NCBI GenBank assembly: GCA_016840285.1
Contig: JAEOSR010000134.1
Location: 1 to 64,000 of the forward strand
Reading direction: 5' to 3'
DNA: 64,000 nucleotides
From: Candidatus Hodarchaeota archaeon
GTDB lineage: Archaea; Asgardarchaeota; Heimdallarchaeia; Hodarchaeales; Hodarchaeaceae
The position numbers and the translations under genes are program-made. How positions within the stretch are numbered: position 1 is the first letter of the stretch; every line of letters begins with the position of its first letter. Below are positions 53,001 to 61,793 of this stretch, one piece after another. The notes under the pieces were generated by a model, which saw only the letters and a list, made by a program, of their open reading frames with translations, was not told the DNA's origin and did no database searches.

Positions 53001-55579
53001 ATTATGAGCGATTAGGGGACATTGGTAAAGTAATTCAATACTTAGAAGATGTTCGAGATAAATTTCTCAATTATAAACAATTTGAAGAAGCCAATAGAAT
53101 GACCGATCTCATCCTCAGATTTGGACGGGGCCACAAAAAGTACAAACAGGCAATTACCTCAATGAAAGATTACTCTAAAAGCGCATTAGATCGAGGAGAC
53201 ACAACAACAGCTACAAAATTTGCTTTAGAAATGGCTGAATTACTAGAAGAAGAGGCTCAGGGGGAGAAAGCCCTTGAATTTCTGCAAATGGTATTTAACA
53301 CGATATATGAAAAAGAGGATAGAGAGTCAGCACTACAAGTCTTTCAACGAATTATGGAGATTAGAGCAGAGAAAGATGAATTTAAGAAAATCGCTAAAAA
53401 ATATATAGATCCTCTGATCCACAAGTACCCTGATATTAAACTCATTGAGATTGCCAATCAAGCAATAAAACCATCTTTTGAGGATTTCTTTTCTTTTACA
53501 GAGAAGATCTATGATAATATGCTTGAATCCAATGAAATCTCAGAAGAAATCGCAGAGGCAATTGTTAATTTTGTGAATTCAACGTATAATGAGGGATGGG
53601 GAGACGAAGGAGATAGAATTGCAAATAAATACGCAACTAGGTTTCTAGACATTGAGAGAGTCCCCTTCGCGTCACGTTTAATGGCAACAGTTTTGGAAAG
53701 AACCGAGAAACCTGTATCAGAAGTAATTCCAGCATCTTTCAACTTCATCAAAGGGCTTATTAGTAATTCTTTATTAGAGGATGCGCGAGAATACGCTGAT
53801 CGTGTTATTACTATGGTTACTTCTGAAAAGAAGTTTGGTGGTGAGGGTAGAGTGCTTGCAGCAAAAATTGCAGAAAAGTTTGCTGTTTATGTGGCTTCCG
53901 AAAACCCAGATCTAGCATCAGAATACGCTTATCAGGCATCAACGTTCTATCGGAGTATCAATGATTTTGAAGGTGTTGTTACAGTCTATACAAATCTCGC
54001 TAATAAAATCACCTCTCCAAAGCAAGCTATTAGAACCTTTAAGAGAGGTATCAAGATCTGTAAAAAGTTCAAAGCTGATAAATCTGAAGCAAAATTACTT
54101 TCTCGTCTAACAGAATATCTTATTTCCTCTAATAATGTCGCTGCTATCGCTTCATTCCAGCAAACATTAGAAAAATACGAAGAATTACAAGACCTTGATG
54201 AATTATTTAACATCGCATATAATCTAATTGATACTGCTGTCAAGTCTGATAATCTTAAAATAGCATATACTTATCTTGATTATCTATCTCGATTAAGTAC
54301 AATGATAAATAGGACTGAGGACATTGGGGGAATCATAGTCTTCTTGTTACGTCACGCGAAAGAAGTAAAGGATGACGAACAGATAGAGTTGGTTCAGAAA
54401 TACATCAAAGAACTGGAAATAAAGCCAAAGAAGTACAAAAAAGACTATGCAATCCTGGCGGGGGAGAGGATGACTCATATAGAATCGCAACTCGGAGAGA
54501 TAAAAGCTGTTGAATTAGAGGAAGAACCTGAACCCGTTCCCAAGCTTGTTAAAGCAGATGCGATTATTCCCCCTCCATTAGAAGCCCCTACTGAAGATAT
54601 TTCTAAAGAAATTATCGAAGAAGAGATTGATGAAGAATTTGTGAGCGTAATAAAAGAATTCAGAGAAGAAGACACCCAAGTTGAAACGAGTCGTGAGGTT
54701 CACTTCCCTACTCCAGAGGAGATTCCCCCTCAAAGGATGGTTGAACCAAGTTTTGCGGAACTTCCTGGTACGGATGAGCCTGAAGTCTTGCAACCTGAAC
54801 TTGAAGAGTTAATTGAGCCTCCACTTCATGAGGAACCAGATATACCAAAAATGGGAGCACTTTCCGATGAAGAGATCAGTTCATTATTCTCTGCATCACT
54901 GACTCCGAGTCCAAAGGCTGACATTCCTCAAGAGAGCATACCACAACTAATAAAAGAAATTCCTCCTGAAATTTCGGAGGAGAAAAAATCAGCTTTAACA
55001 GAGGATGAATTAGATTCCCTCTTTATTCCAAGTGTAGAAACTCCATCTATTGTTGCAGAACAACCAGAAGTATTAGAAGAAGAGATACCAGAAGATGATG
55101 AATGGGAGGTTGATGCTTTTGGACGATTGTGGAAAAGAGAAACTTTAACTCCTTCTGAGGGCGCCTTAATGGATTCAAAACTCGAAACCCATGAACCTCC
55201 GAGTGATTTATCCGATGCAACTCCCGACTTAACTCCTCTTGAAAGAATCATTCAAGATGACGAAGATAAAGAGGTTACAGAAGATATAACTACTGATATT
55301 TTTCATGAAGTATTAACAGAACCCAAAGAAATAGTTCCACAGGAACCTCAAATTGAATCGATTGCAAACGTCTTGAAACAAGAAGAAAAAACCGTTTCCA
55401 CCGACATATTTGATGTTCCTCAAGTGGTTTATCAAGAAATCACTCCTCCTGAAGAAACAAAAGAATCTGAAGTGAAAATCCCTGATCTTGCCGATTTATT
55501 CTCAGATGCGCTTTCTGAATTAGGTACAATCAGTGGTGAAGCAGGGAAGCCTGACGAAGAGAAAAAGAAGAAAAAATGA
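50084..55579 (+). CDS. Giant helical-repeat (TPR-like) protein with three N-terminal repeats and acidic tail
   Basis: 1831 residues. Three N-terminal units of about 85 residues (about 5-90, 145-225, 300-380) share a beta-rich start (YIFTFYQNE / YSVVLFQNE), then a helix with FFSFSAIFD / FLSFSSIYD / ISFSYLYD. An alpha-solenoid of TPR-like helix pairs fills about 385-1480 (for example GDTYREMGDSEGAMDALFTF). The last 340 residues are acidic and Pro-rich with short repeated motifs (LSDEEISSLF near 1593, LTEDELDSLF near 1637, ADLFSDALSEL near 1799), ending in Lys. There is no membrane helix. It looks like a scaffold. No known family recognised for the N-terminal units. Confidence 0.75.
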   Translation: MATREEKQIRLELPSTSGVECEIRESLSREEYIFTFYQNERAIKSSAVANEKLSIDQMVDLLSDAGVEFFSFSAIFDVAELLIDSIKKEFQESIPGVEEIVDRPAAKVRDDIEELAETTLTAEPIVDSQVSAESEAKISMDPGDKLLKKFEMPYSQSGYAGVYYCRDGKYSVVLFQNETPIIRKKFPKDAINEDNLVALISESGIDFLSFSSIYDSAEQIQNIILHPEEHVETEKVDVSTQIEVEEDIAVHSEVVVPADEMVMIDLSSLDVSEYTRAEDFDKFVAKVTTFVNEGQPLPVKEVEIEQSGGVDCIILRQMDSWFLRFRTRSGKISDAAEVNIDQDEIARLINQEIPQISFSYLYDASEKVFLAIEQLTKRPMGDVILNVAVGHFLQVIEQHETDGDFKAAAKITEVLLKKFRNENNSKGILQFGKKLLDYFEEQKMDTKAIKLRNELIEELLEIDTAISLKFVLDSLDSLEANNNHLNAANLCGLLLDHYFTEEGTVDTLKQILMLGRKQIDLYKNARLPSVMEENGVRYAHYAIRQLNKLDDQITPEEKEVFIEDLMYLLDQAFESQEERKANFELLEALENTLNLLKEETGDKTTYKKYVEKLLVSLETQGKKNKALNFTVEASKYLLDPENYVKACDYGNRAIKLFYELEKIPEAIEFSLDVVRELVGIKETTAARDYLKFVESLVNKAYEADDKSRLEKNLIIGDLYGKLGLKDQAKAYIQAALQTIGEPKKREKIVLDYVGELLVSHATLSAQEMINQELSRLLNAQKIKEGIKFIQNFIAELRKYNQHDMVFEYMKYCSSLMIQTEHSDYKVLQNFIKDLQEANALDRAALILNQLITLQYNQKDYTRAIDRINQFIDHLVENTERFDLIEYYIERIGDTYREMGDSEGAMDALFTFQKRMLNLSIELAQKVTDAILKELEAKDDFKKSISIVSSLIEKQLESGKYEDAYIFSVQNARYYERLGDIGKVIQYLEDVRDKFLNYKQFEEANRMTDLILRFGRGHKKYKQAITSMKDYSKSALDRGDTTTATKFALEMAELLEEEAQGEKALEFLQMVFNTIYEKEDRESALQVFQRIMEIRAEKDEFKKIAKKYIDPLIHKYPDIKLIEIANQAIKPSFEDFFSFTEKIYDNMLESNEISEEIAEAIVNFVNSTYNEGWGDEGDRIANKYATRFLDIERVPFASRLMATVLERTEKPVSEVIPASFNFIKGLISNSLLEDAREYADRVITMVTSEKKFGGEGRVLAAKIAEKFAVYVASENPDLASEYAYQASTFYRSINDFEGVVTVYTNLANKITSPKQAIRTFKRGIKICKKFKADKSEAKLLSRLTEYLISSNNVAAIASFQQTLEKYEELQDLDELFNIAYNLIDTAVKSDNLKIAYTYLDYLSRLSTMINRTEDIGGIIVFLLRHAKEVKDDEQIELVQKYIKELEIKPKKYKKDYAILAGERMTHIESQLGEIKAVELEEEPEPVPKLVKADAIIPPPLEAPTEDISKEIIEEEIDEEFVSVIKEFREEDTQVETSREVHFPTPEEIPPQRMVEPSFAELPGTDEPEVLQPELEELIEPPLHEEPDIPKMGALSDEEISSLFSASLTPSPKADIPQESIPQLIKEIPPEISEEKKSALTEDELDSLFIPSVETPSIVAEQPEVLEEEIPEDDEWEVDAFGRLWKRETLTPSEGALMDSKLETHEPPSDLSDATPDLTPLERIIQDDEDKEVTEDITTDIFHEVLTEPKEIVPQEPQIESIANVLKQEEKTVSTDIFDVPQVVYQEITPPEETKESEVKIPDLADLFSDALSELGTISGEAGKPDEEKKKKK

Positions 55580-55630
55580 ATTTTCAAGACATCCTCAGTA
55601 TTATATTTATTCGATAAATTCAAGGAAGAA

Positions 55631-56767
55631 TCATATTTTCCTATTTTTCCCATATTTATCAGTATTGTATAAGGGAAATTTAACGATTTCAGCCTCGTGC
55701 GATTTTCCACGAACTTCAAACTGAATTGGAGTACCTTCCTCCTTCATCTCCGTATTTACGTATCCCATTCCGACGCCAAGGTTGATCAGGGGTGAGAATC
55801 CCCCAGATGTTGCCATACCAATTTCATGTCCATCTTTAAACAGGCACATTCCAGCTCTTGGGCTAGGCCCCTTTTTCTGGGCTACAAATCCAACACGGGT
55901 ACGAGACGATCCATGTTCTGAGAAATATTCAAGTTGGGACTTTCCGATGAAATAGTGTTTATCCATGTGAACAAAAGGTGGGAAGAAAAGATCAGCCTCA
56001 ATAGGATTAGTATTTTCATCAATATCATTACCGTACAGAGCTAATCCCGCTTCGAGACGAAGAGAGTCTCTCGCTCCGAGACCACAAGGTTGACTCCCAG
56101 CATCAATAAGAAGGTTCCAAATTTTTTCTGCTTTAGTTGGATTTTCTACGGTCGTGTTTAGGACGATAATCTCACACCCTTTTTCTCCAGTGTACCCAGT
56201 TCCAGATATCAAGAGTTCAACATCATCAAATGTCGCTGTTAGGATACACCAAGGAAGAGGGGGTTCAATTTTCCCCTTGAAAGCTGATAATAACACATCT
56301 TGGAATTTTGGTCCTTGTAATGCGAACATGGCGGAAATCGGGGAGATATCTACTAATGAAATATCAAGATCTGAATATTCGTTGAGAATATTTTTGATAG
56401 TTTCCATCCATAATTTAATCTTTACAAGATTTCCTGCATTCCAAACTACTAACCACTTATTACTCTTGATTCTTGCAAAAACTAAGTCGTCTCGGAAGCC
56501 TCCTTGTTCATTTAACATGAAAGTATAGGAAGCTCTACCGTCTTGGGTCTTTGAGAGATCTCTAGGTACAAATAAATTCAGGAACTTCTCTGTATCGTCT
56601 CCTTTGATCCACATCCGGCCCATATGAGATACATCAAAACAACCTACGCTGTTTCTTACAGCCATATGCTCTTCTTTAATTGAGCTATACATAACAGGCA
56701 TCTGAAATCCAGAGAAATTAATTATATCACCATTTTCAGAGTGCCAATTATAGAGTTGAGTTTTCAT
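55631..56767 (-). CDS. gcvT: Aminomethyltransferase, glycine cleavage T-protein
   Basis: 378 residues. The family blocks are MPVMYSSIKEEHMAVRNSVGCFDVSHMGRMWI at the start (given here as its ends only: MPVMY and DVSHMGR), ALQGPKFQDV, GTGYTGEKGCEI, GLGARDSLRLEAGLALYGND and the C-terminal VGFVAQKKGPSPRAG. GcvT transfers the methylene group of glycine to tetrahydrofolate. No gcvH or gcvP is in the window. It is divergent from glyA, with 237 bases between, which fits shared one-carbon metabolism. Confidence 0.9.
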   Translation of the reverse strand: MKTQLYNWHSENGDIINFSGFQMPVMYSSIKEEHMAVRNSVGCFDVSHMGRMWIKGDDTEKFLNLFVPRDLSKTQDGRASYTFMLNEQGGFRDDLVFARIKSNKWLVVWNAGNLVKIKLWMETIKNILNEYSDLDISLVDISPISAMFALQGPKFQDVLLSAFKGKIEPPLPWCILTATFDDVELLISGTGYTGEKGCEIIVLNTTVENPTKAEKIWNLLIDAGSQPCGLGARDSLRLEAGLALYGNDIDENTNPIEADLFFPPFVHMDKHYFIGKSQLEYFSEHGSSRTRVGFVAQKKGPSPRAGMCLFKDGHEIGMATSGGFSPLINLGVGMGYVNTEMKEEGTPIQFEVRGKSHEAEIVKFPLYNTDKYGKNRKI

Positions 56768-56891
56768 GCTTGATCACTACGCCAATCAGAGTAGATTCTT
56801 TCTTCGTAACAACTGAGTAGGATGTTGAATCTCTTTATAACAAAAAGAGGTTTTAAAAAGTATTATTTTGATCAGATCAAATATATATCTA

Positions 56892-56904
56892 GACAATTGT
56901 TAAC
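56892..56904. promoter_or_regulatory. Putative operator GACAATTGTTAAC (copy 2)
   Basis: The same 13 bases as at 17436-17448, placed between the divergent gcvT and glyA starts. Further TTGTTAAT and GTTAATAC half-sites lie at about 56930-56947. An A/T-rich TATA-like AAATATATAT lies at about 56879. A regulator that controls both genes is inferred. Confidence 0.35.
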
Positions 56905-57004
56905 ATCTTGAGAATTCTTTTAAATTTTAGTTGTTAATGTGTTAATACAATAACTTAACCCAATTTTTGAGAACTACTACTAGAATGTGATTGGTGAGAA
57001 GTAT

Positions 57005-58336
57005 ATGTCTTTAGATCCTGATTTTATGAAAATTAGATCCATTTTGGAAAAACATCATGATTATTGGCGGAATGCAATTCCCCTTATTGCAAGTGAAAAT
57101 GTAACCAGTCCAGCAGTCCGAGAGGCTGCAATCTCTGACCTTGTCCATCGGTATGCAGAGGGTTGGATAGGTGAACGAGTGTATCCAGGAAATCAATACT
57201 TTGATGAAATTGAGGAATTATGTCTAAAGTTGTTGAGAGAGATTTTTGACGCTCCCTTCATTGATGCACGTCCTATTTCTGGTGTGGTAGCCAATCTTAC
57301 GGTGTATACTGCATTTGCACAAGCTAATGATAAGATGTTGGCGATCTCCATCCCTGTTGGAGGCCATATCTCGTCTGGACCATTGAAAGCAAAAACTGGG
57401 GCATTTATAGGAGGAACAGCTGGAGCTGTCTCACGATTGGACGTTGACTATATTCCATTTGATCGTTATGGTTTAAATATTGATGTTGAGGCGGCTATCA
57501 AAGCCATTCGAGAAAAAGAGCCAAAGATCATCCAGTTTGGAGCTAGTGTTTTTCTATTTCCTCATCCTGTCAAAGAGCTTGCACCAATAGCCCATGAAGT
57601 GGGAGCTCATGTGAACTACGACGCTGCGCATGTTGCTGGATTGATTGCAGCAAAACAATTTCAAGATCCTCTCCAGGAGGGAACTGATACAATGACAATG
57701 TCAACTCACAAAACATTTCCTGGTCCTCAAAAAGGGATAGTGATAGCAGCACGAGAAGAGCTTGCAGAGAAGATCAAATCAGCAGCATTCCCTAGTACGA
57801 CCTCAAATCACCATCTTATGCATGTGGCAGGCCTGGCAGTTGCTGCTGCCGAATTTAAGAAATTTGGTGTTCCTTATTCTAAACAAATAATTGCTAATGC
57901 AAAATTTTTAGGTCAAGCGTTATATGAAAGAGGCTTTCAAGTAGTATGTCCTGAAAAGGGCTTCACAGAATCTCATACTCTCCTGGTTGATATTAGTAAT
58001 TTTCAAGACACAATTGGGTTAGGAGCTGATGTCGAACAACGGTTGGAAAAAGCTAGCATTGTGGCCAATCGCAATCTCCTACCGTGGGATATTATCGAAA
58101 AACGTCACTATACAAATCCAGGGGGAATACGTATTGGAACACAGGAAATTACGCGACTAGGAATGAAGGAAAAAGAAATGGAACGAATTGCTGAATTCTT
58201 TAAAGCGGTTCTTGTGGACCAAAAAGATCCTGTTAATGTTTCAAAAGAAGTTGCTGAATTCCGTTCGGATTTTCAAACGATCCAATATGGTTTTGAATCA
58301 GCTAGGAAGGCCTATGATTATATAAAGATTGCTTAA
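57005..58336 (+). CDS. glyA: Serine hydroxymethyltransferase
   Basis: 443 residues; ATG 57005 is chosen because GGTGAG lies upstream, a GTG/ATG further up adds six residues. PLIASENVTSPAVREA, YAEGWIGERVYPGNQYFD, the PLP pocket (NYDAAHVAGL) and the PLP lysine in STHKTFPGPQKG (about 236-246) are all present. It interconverts serine and glycine with a folate carrier. Its position next to gcvT supports that. Its last 35 bases overlap the convergent 58302-58763 gene. Confidence 0.92.
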   Translation: MSLDPDFMKIRSILEKHHDYWRNAIPLIASENVTSPAVREAAISDLVHRYAEGWIGERVYPGNQYFDEIEELCLKLLREIFDAPFIDARPISGVVANLTVYTAFAQANDKMLAISIPVGGHISSGPLKAKTGAFIGGTAGAVSRLDVDYIPFDRYGLNIDVEAAIKAIREKEPKIIQFGASVFLFPHPVKELAPIAHEVGAHVNYDAAHVAGLIAAKQFQDPLQEGTDTMTMSTHKTFPGPQKGIVIAAREELAEKIKSAAFPSTTSNHHLMHVAGLAVAAAEFKKFGVPYSKQIIANAKFLGQALYERGFQVVCPEKGFTESHTLLVDISNFQDTIGLGADVEQRLEKASIVANRNLLPWDIIEKRHYTNPGGIRIGTQEITRLGMKEKEMERIAEFFKAVLVDQKDPVNVSKEVAEFRSDFQTIQYGFESARKAYDYIKIA

Positions 58337-58763
58337 TACGACTCAATAATTTGTTTCCATAAGTAGAACCAATTGATGCAAAAAACATAGAAATAAGACC
58401 AACAGGAAAAATGAAGATGAGATAAAGATAGAGAATTAATAAAATAGACATCCCTCTGGCGAATTCTTCCCATTCACCTGTTGGTGGAGGACCCGTAAAT
58501 TCTATAAGCACTAATACACCTAATATTAAAGATAGTAATAGGATCACTAGAAACCCAGAGAATCCTACAGCAAGAATACCATCAGAATTTCTTTTACTCA
58601 AGCAACTAGTGATGAAAGAACTAGGAATGGCAGGAAGAACAAAAATAATTTCTGTGATTATTAAATTGAAAAGGAATGGGTATAGAATTGAGAAGTGAAA
58701 AGAATTTACCATTCCTATGATAACTAAAAAGACAATGAATAGTGTAAGAAAATAATTAGCCAT
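58302..58763 (-). CDS. Small membrane protein
   Basis: 153 residues with four membrane helices (about 5-25, 28-50, 66-88, 106-130), then a basic C-terminus (RIKQSLYNHRPS). No family recognised. Its 3-prime end overlaps the glyA 3-prime end by 35 bases on the opposite strand. The hydrophobic pattern on the minus strand is the evidence that it is coding. Confidence 0.55.
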   Translation of the reverse strand: MANYFLTLFIVFLVIIGMVNSFHFSILYPFLFNLIITEIIFVLPAIPSSFITSCLSKRNSDGILAVGFSGFLVILLLSLILGVLVLIEFTGPPPTGEWEEFARGMSILLILYLYLIFIFPVGLISMFFASIGSTYGNKLLSRIKQSLYNHRPS

Positions 58764-58985
58764 TCCGACTCCAATTGATTTCTTCTCCTGTTGTAAGTCT
58801 CTTATTATTGATCTTAATAACGATACATTCTTGCACTTTTCCGTTAAAATATCCCCACATTTTCAAACTGTAATGAATGACAGAATTGAAATTAAAAAAA
58901 ATATTGCACACCCGCAATAAAAGCTCGTAGATTTACTCCCCTTTTACTATGGTTTCATGGTCCAATCATTGGGGGAAAGCCAAAT

Positions 58986-59297
58986 TCACTTCCAGTCATT
59001 TGTTGCAAGCCATTCTTCAACAGTTTCTTTGAGTGTTGCCCAGGGTTTACTGGAGTTAAGTGTGAAAGCTTTTGCAGGTGCCCAGTAACTAGAAATCTTT
59101 CCCTCTGCATCAGGATCCGCTCTTCTTCGTTTTTGCCACCGTTGGATGACCACAATTCGTTTATTAGCATCATCAACATTTTGGACGAGAAGGACTGCGG
59201 TCCACCAACGGCCTCTACGCGAAATAGTCTTTCCCTTGATCAAATGGTAGTATTCTGATTTATAGGGGAATTTTTCATCTTCGTTAGATCCACTCAC
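58986..59297 (-). CDS. Hypothetical protein with a small beta-rich domain
   Basis: 103 residues, GTG start. The sequence RRGRWWTAVLLVQNVDDANKRIVVIQRWQKRRR, shown here in parts (RGRWWTAVLLVQNV; IVVIQRWQKRR), then WAPAKAFTL and a Trp-rich end suggest strands and a basic surface. It could bind nucleic acid. There is no signal peptide. It lies between two membrane protein genes. No family recognised. Confidence 0.5.
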   Translation of the reverse strand: MSGSNEDEKFPYKSEYYHLIKGKTISRRGRWWTAVLLVQNVDDANKRIVVIQRWQKRRRADPDAEGKISSYWAPAKAFTLNSSKPWATLKETVEEWLATNDWK

Positions 59298-59441
59298 GAT
59301 GTTTTTCTCCCAGAATAGGAGTAGTTAAAAATCAGTTTTTTAAAAATGGCACCTTGGATTCGTTTTTAAGCGACTCAAGGGGTATGTTTATAAAAAGAGT
59401 TGTGCATCCAACTTAGGTGAACTAGAGGAGTAGAACTTCTA

Positions 59442-60473
59442 TTGAGTGATTACGAAACCTATATTCATTATGGACGGCTGTTGGTGATTCTGCAGTTTAT
59501 ATTAATCCCTGTATATTTCTATTTATTATCTTTTGTTTTTATTGATGGAGTTATTTGGTTTTTAGACGCGGATAATTTACGCATTTTGTCATATATCATG
59601 ATTTATGTAATTGGTCCTCTTATTATGTCTGTTCCTTTCTTCTTTTGGACTTATGGACGGAGATATCGAATTGGTGACGCTTATGAATCTTTTGGTCGGG
59701 AAGTTTGGCGATTACCGACCACAGTTAAAGCATTTTACGGTTTTAACTTTATTGTGGGCATTTTCTTTCTATTCCCCATAATTACCCCCGTTATTTCCCT
59801 GTTTGGTGGATATTTCATTGCACTATACGTGTTAAAATGGCGGGAAGAAGGAAAATTAATTTCAAGACAGCGAAAAACCATATTATTAACTCTATTATAT
59901 TTACCATTACCACTCCTGGTAATTGTGGGATTTTACTTTGGTTATGATTTTCTTGGGGAGCAATCTGGTATTTTTGGTTTCTTTTTAGAACTGTTTAATA
60001 TTTGGAATACTCAATTAGATGTTGTTTATACATCAGCATTGATATTGGCGGACTCTGCAACGATCGGAGGAATTTTATATCTAGTCTATGAAGGAGCTCA
60101 ACAGGTTGATCATACTGTCAGAGTTCCTGGCCCTCTTATAACTCTAATTTCTGCTGCACTCTTTCTATTTTTGGAATTCATCTATTTGGTTATCCCAAAA
60201 GATGTCTTTCCTACAGAGGCCCTTCTTGAATTATTTCATATCGGTGCTATGATAATAGGGGTTTTAATGCTAATCATAAGATATTGGAAGGGACTTACAA
60301 CAAGTAGAGATACTAGTATAATAGGTTGGCTGACACTTGTATTTTTTCAAGGAGTTAACTTCGTGTCTGGGGATTTAGAAGTTATTAGTCGTTCAACAGC
60401 CATCTTTTTAGCCTTTGGAATCTTCTTTTTCCTCTTTTGGTTAGCATATCGACATGCAGGTAGACGCTATTAG
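59442..60473 (+). CDS. Polytopic membrane protein
   Basis: 343 residues, TTG start. About eight membrane helices are visible (for example LLVILQFILIPVYFYLLSF, IMIYVIGPLIMSVPFFFW, FNFIVGIFFLFPIITPVISL, TAIFLAFGIFFFLFWLAY) with short polar loops. Conserved charged residues in helices are few. No transporter or enzyme family recognised. It precedes a soluble protein gene at 60541 by 67 bases, possibly in one transcript. Confidence 0.6.
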   Translation: MSDYETYIHYGRLLVILQFILIPVYFYLLSFVFIDGVIWFLDADNLRILSYIMIYVIGPLIMSVPFFFWTYGRRYRIGDAYESFGREVWRLPTTVKAFYGFNFIVGIFFLFPIITPVISLFGGYFIALYVLKWREEGKLISRQRKTILLTLLYLPLPLLVIVGFYFGYDFLGEQSGIFGFFLELFNIWNTQLDVVYTSALILADSATIGGILYLVYEGAQQVDHTVRVPGPLITLISAALFLFLEFIYLVIPKDVFPTEALLELFHIGAMIIGVLMLIIRYWKGLTTSRDTSIIGWLTLVFFQGVNFVSGDLEVISRSTAIFLAFGIFFFLFWLAYRHAGRRY

Positions 60474-60540
60474 CTAATTGACTTGGCTAATTTTTTTATT
60501 ACTTATTTTTTCATCCTCAAAATAAGGGATAGCTATTCTT

Positions 60541-61569
60541 ATGAGCTCCAATAAAGGTGTTTCGCATAGTCAAATGTTCCAATCTCGTCTAGCCATTGAA
60601 GAGTGGATGACGATGGAATTCGAAAGTATAACTATTCAGTATGAAGAATTACTAGAGTTGACTGACCAAATACGATTCTTTGGGGTTAACGGATTAATCC
60701 AAAGAGAAAACAGAAAGATCAGTCCTTTTTACTTTCAGCTTATACCTCAACATGGAGAGGATTTTCTTTTAATAGCATTTTCTATTCCCATATTTCAATC
60801 ATTAGATTCCCTAGCACTACAAACAGGGATGGAATATTTTGCTTCAGTAACAAAGCAGATTTTGTGTGAAAAAAAGGAAATATTCGAAGCAGAGGTTCAG
60901 GCTTTTGAAGATATAAAACGACTCCATCCAATATATAATCAAAAGCGTGAAATTGTACCGTACAAAGATTTCGCAGAAAAACTTGAGGTTCAATTAAGGA
61001 TGAAAGTGAGAGTAGGCCTCCAAATAATTCCTACTAGCACTATTAGCGAGAAAGTAAAAACTGAAAGGATGAAACATCTTAAAGAATCCCGTAAAGCGAA
61101 GAGTGCATTGGCAAACATACATTCACATCTTAAAGAATATTCTCAGATCGTTAGTAAGTACCGTATTACTGTGAAACCTTATCTTTTTCAAACAAGTCTT
61201 GAAAGTCGGTTTGAACCAATTTATGTCCCTATCTTTACTTTAAACTCTATTAATCAAGTCAAAGATATTTTTTCTGTGCTTGTACTCACAGAAGAGGTCA
61301 TTAATAGGATTGATAAACAACAATTGGAAATTTTATTAGCGCATGAGATAATTTTTAATCAATTAAAAGCAAAATTCTCTCGCGGAGTGCTGGAAAGAGA
61401 AATATTGTTAATCTTATCAGATAACGGTAAAAAAGAACCAGAGTACCTAGTTGAAAAGGAATTAAGCAAGTTTTTCAAATCAGAAGAGGTCACTAATGTA
61501 CAAAATTTTATTCGAACACTAGTAGAAGAATTATTACAAGAGAATTACCCAGTTATGTCACTCGATTGA
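60541..61569 (+). CDS. Hypothetical soluble protein
   Basis: 342 residues. The N-terminal part (about 20-130) is alpha/beta; a coiled or helical middle (SEKVKTERMKHLKESRKAKSAL, given in part, about 160-195) and a C-terminal alpha/beta part (about 205-342) follow. DKQQLEILLAHEIIFNQLK near 265 recalls the DxxELxxxLAHEIGH of M48 peptidases, but the second His and other ligands are missing. No family recognised. It lies between a membrane protein gene and the ATP synthase E subunit. Confidence 0.5.
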   Translation: MSSNKGVSHSQMFQSRLAIEEWMTMEFESITIQYEELLELTDQIRFFGVNGLIQRENRKISPFYFQLIPQHGEDFLLIAFSIPIFQSLDSLALQTGMEYFASVTKQILCEKKEIFEAEVQAFEDIKRLHPIYNQKREIVPYKDFAEKLEVQLRMKVRVGLQIIPTSTISEKVKTERMKHLKESRKAKSALANIHSHLKEYSQIVSKYRITVKPYLFQTSLESRFEPIYVPIFTLNSINQVKDIFSVLVLTEEVINRIDKQQLEILLAHEIIFNQLKAKFSRGVLEREILLILSDNGKKEPEYLVEKELSKFFKSEEVTNVQNFIRTLVEELLQENYPVMSLD

Positions 61570-61793
61570 TTCTACATCGTTAATCGATTCATTTAGGAAG
61601 AAAGGATACTTTCAGGCAGAATAAAAAATAATATATGGAATTTCGATTGAAACTGAACACTTCTCAACACATTCTTTATCCATAGGGAAAATAGAGCAGA
61701 TAAATAATTAACGAACCTTTAGTTCAATCTTATCAATAAAAAAATCAGCTAAAAGACATAAAATACAAATAGAGTGCATAGAAAGGAATGATA

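Noticed and set aside
53509..55251. Ser-rich minus-strand frames inside the giant gene
   Set aside because: They are antisense shadows of Glu/Asp-rich codons.
60541..61569. M48-type zinc peptidase
   Set aside because: Only one HE pair is present (LAHEIIFN); the second His of HExxH and the downstream Glu ligand are absent, and there are no membrane helices.
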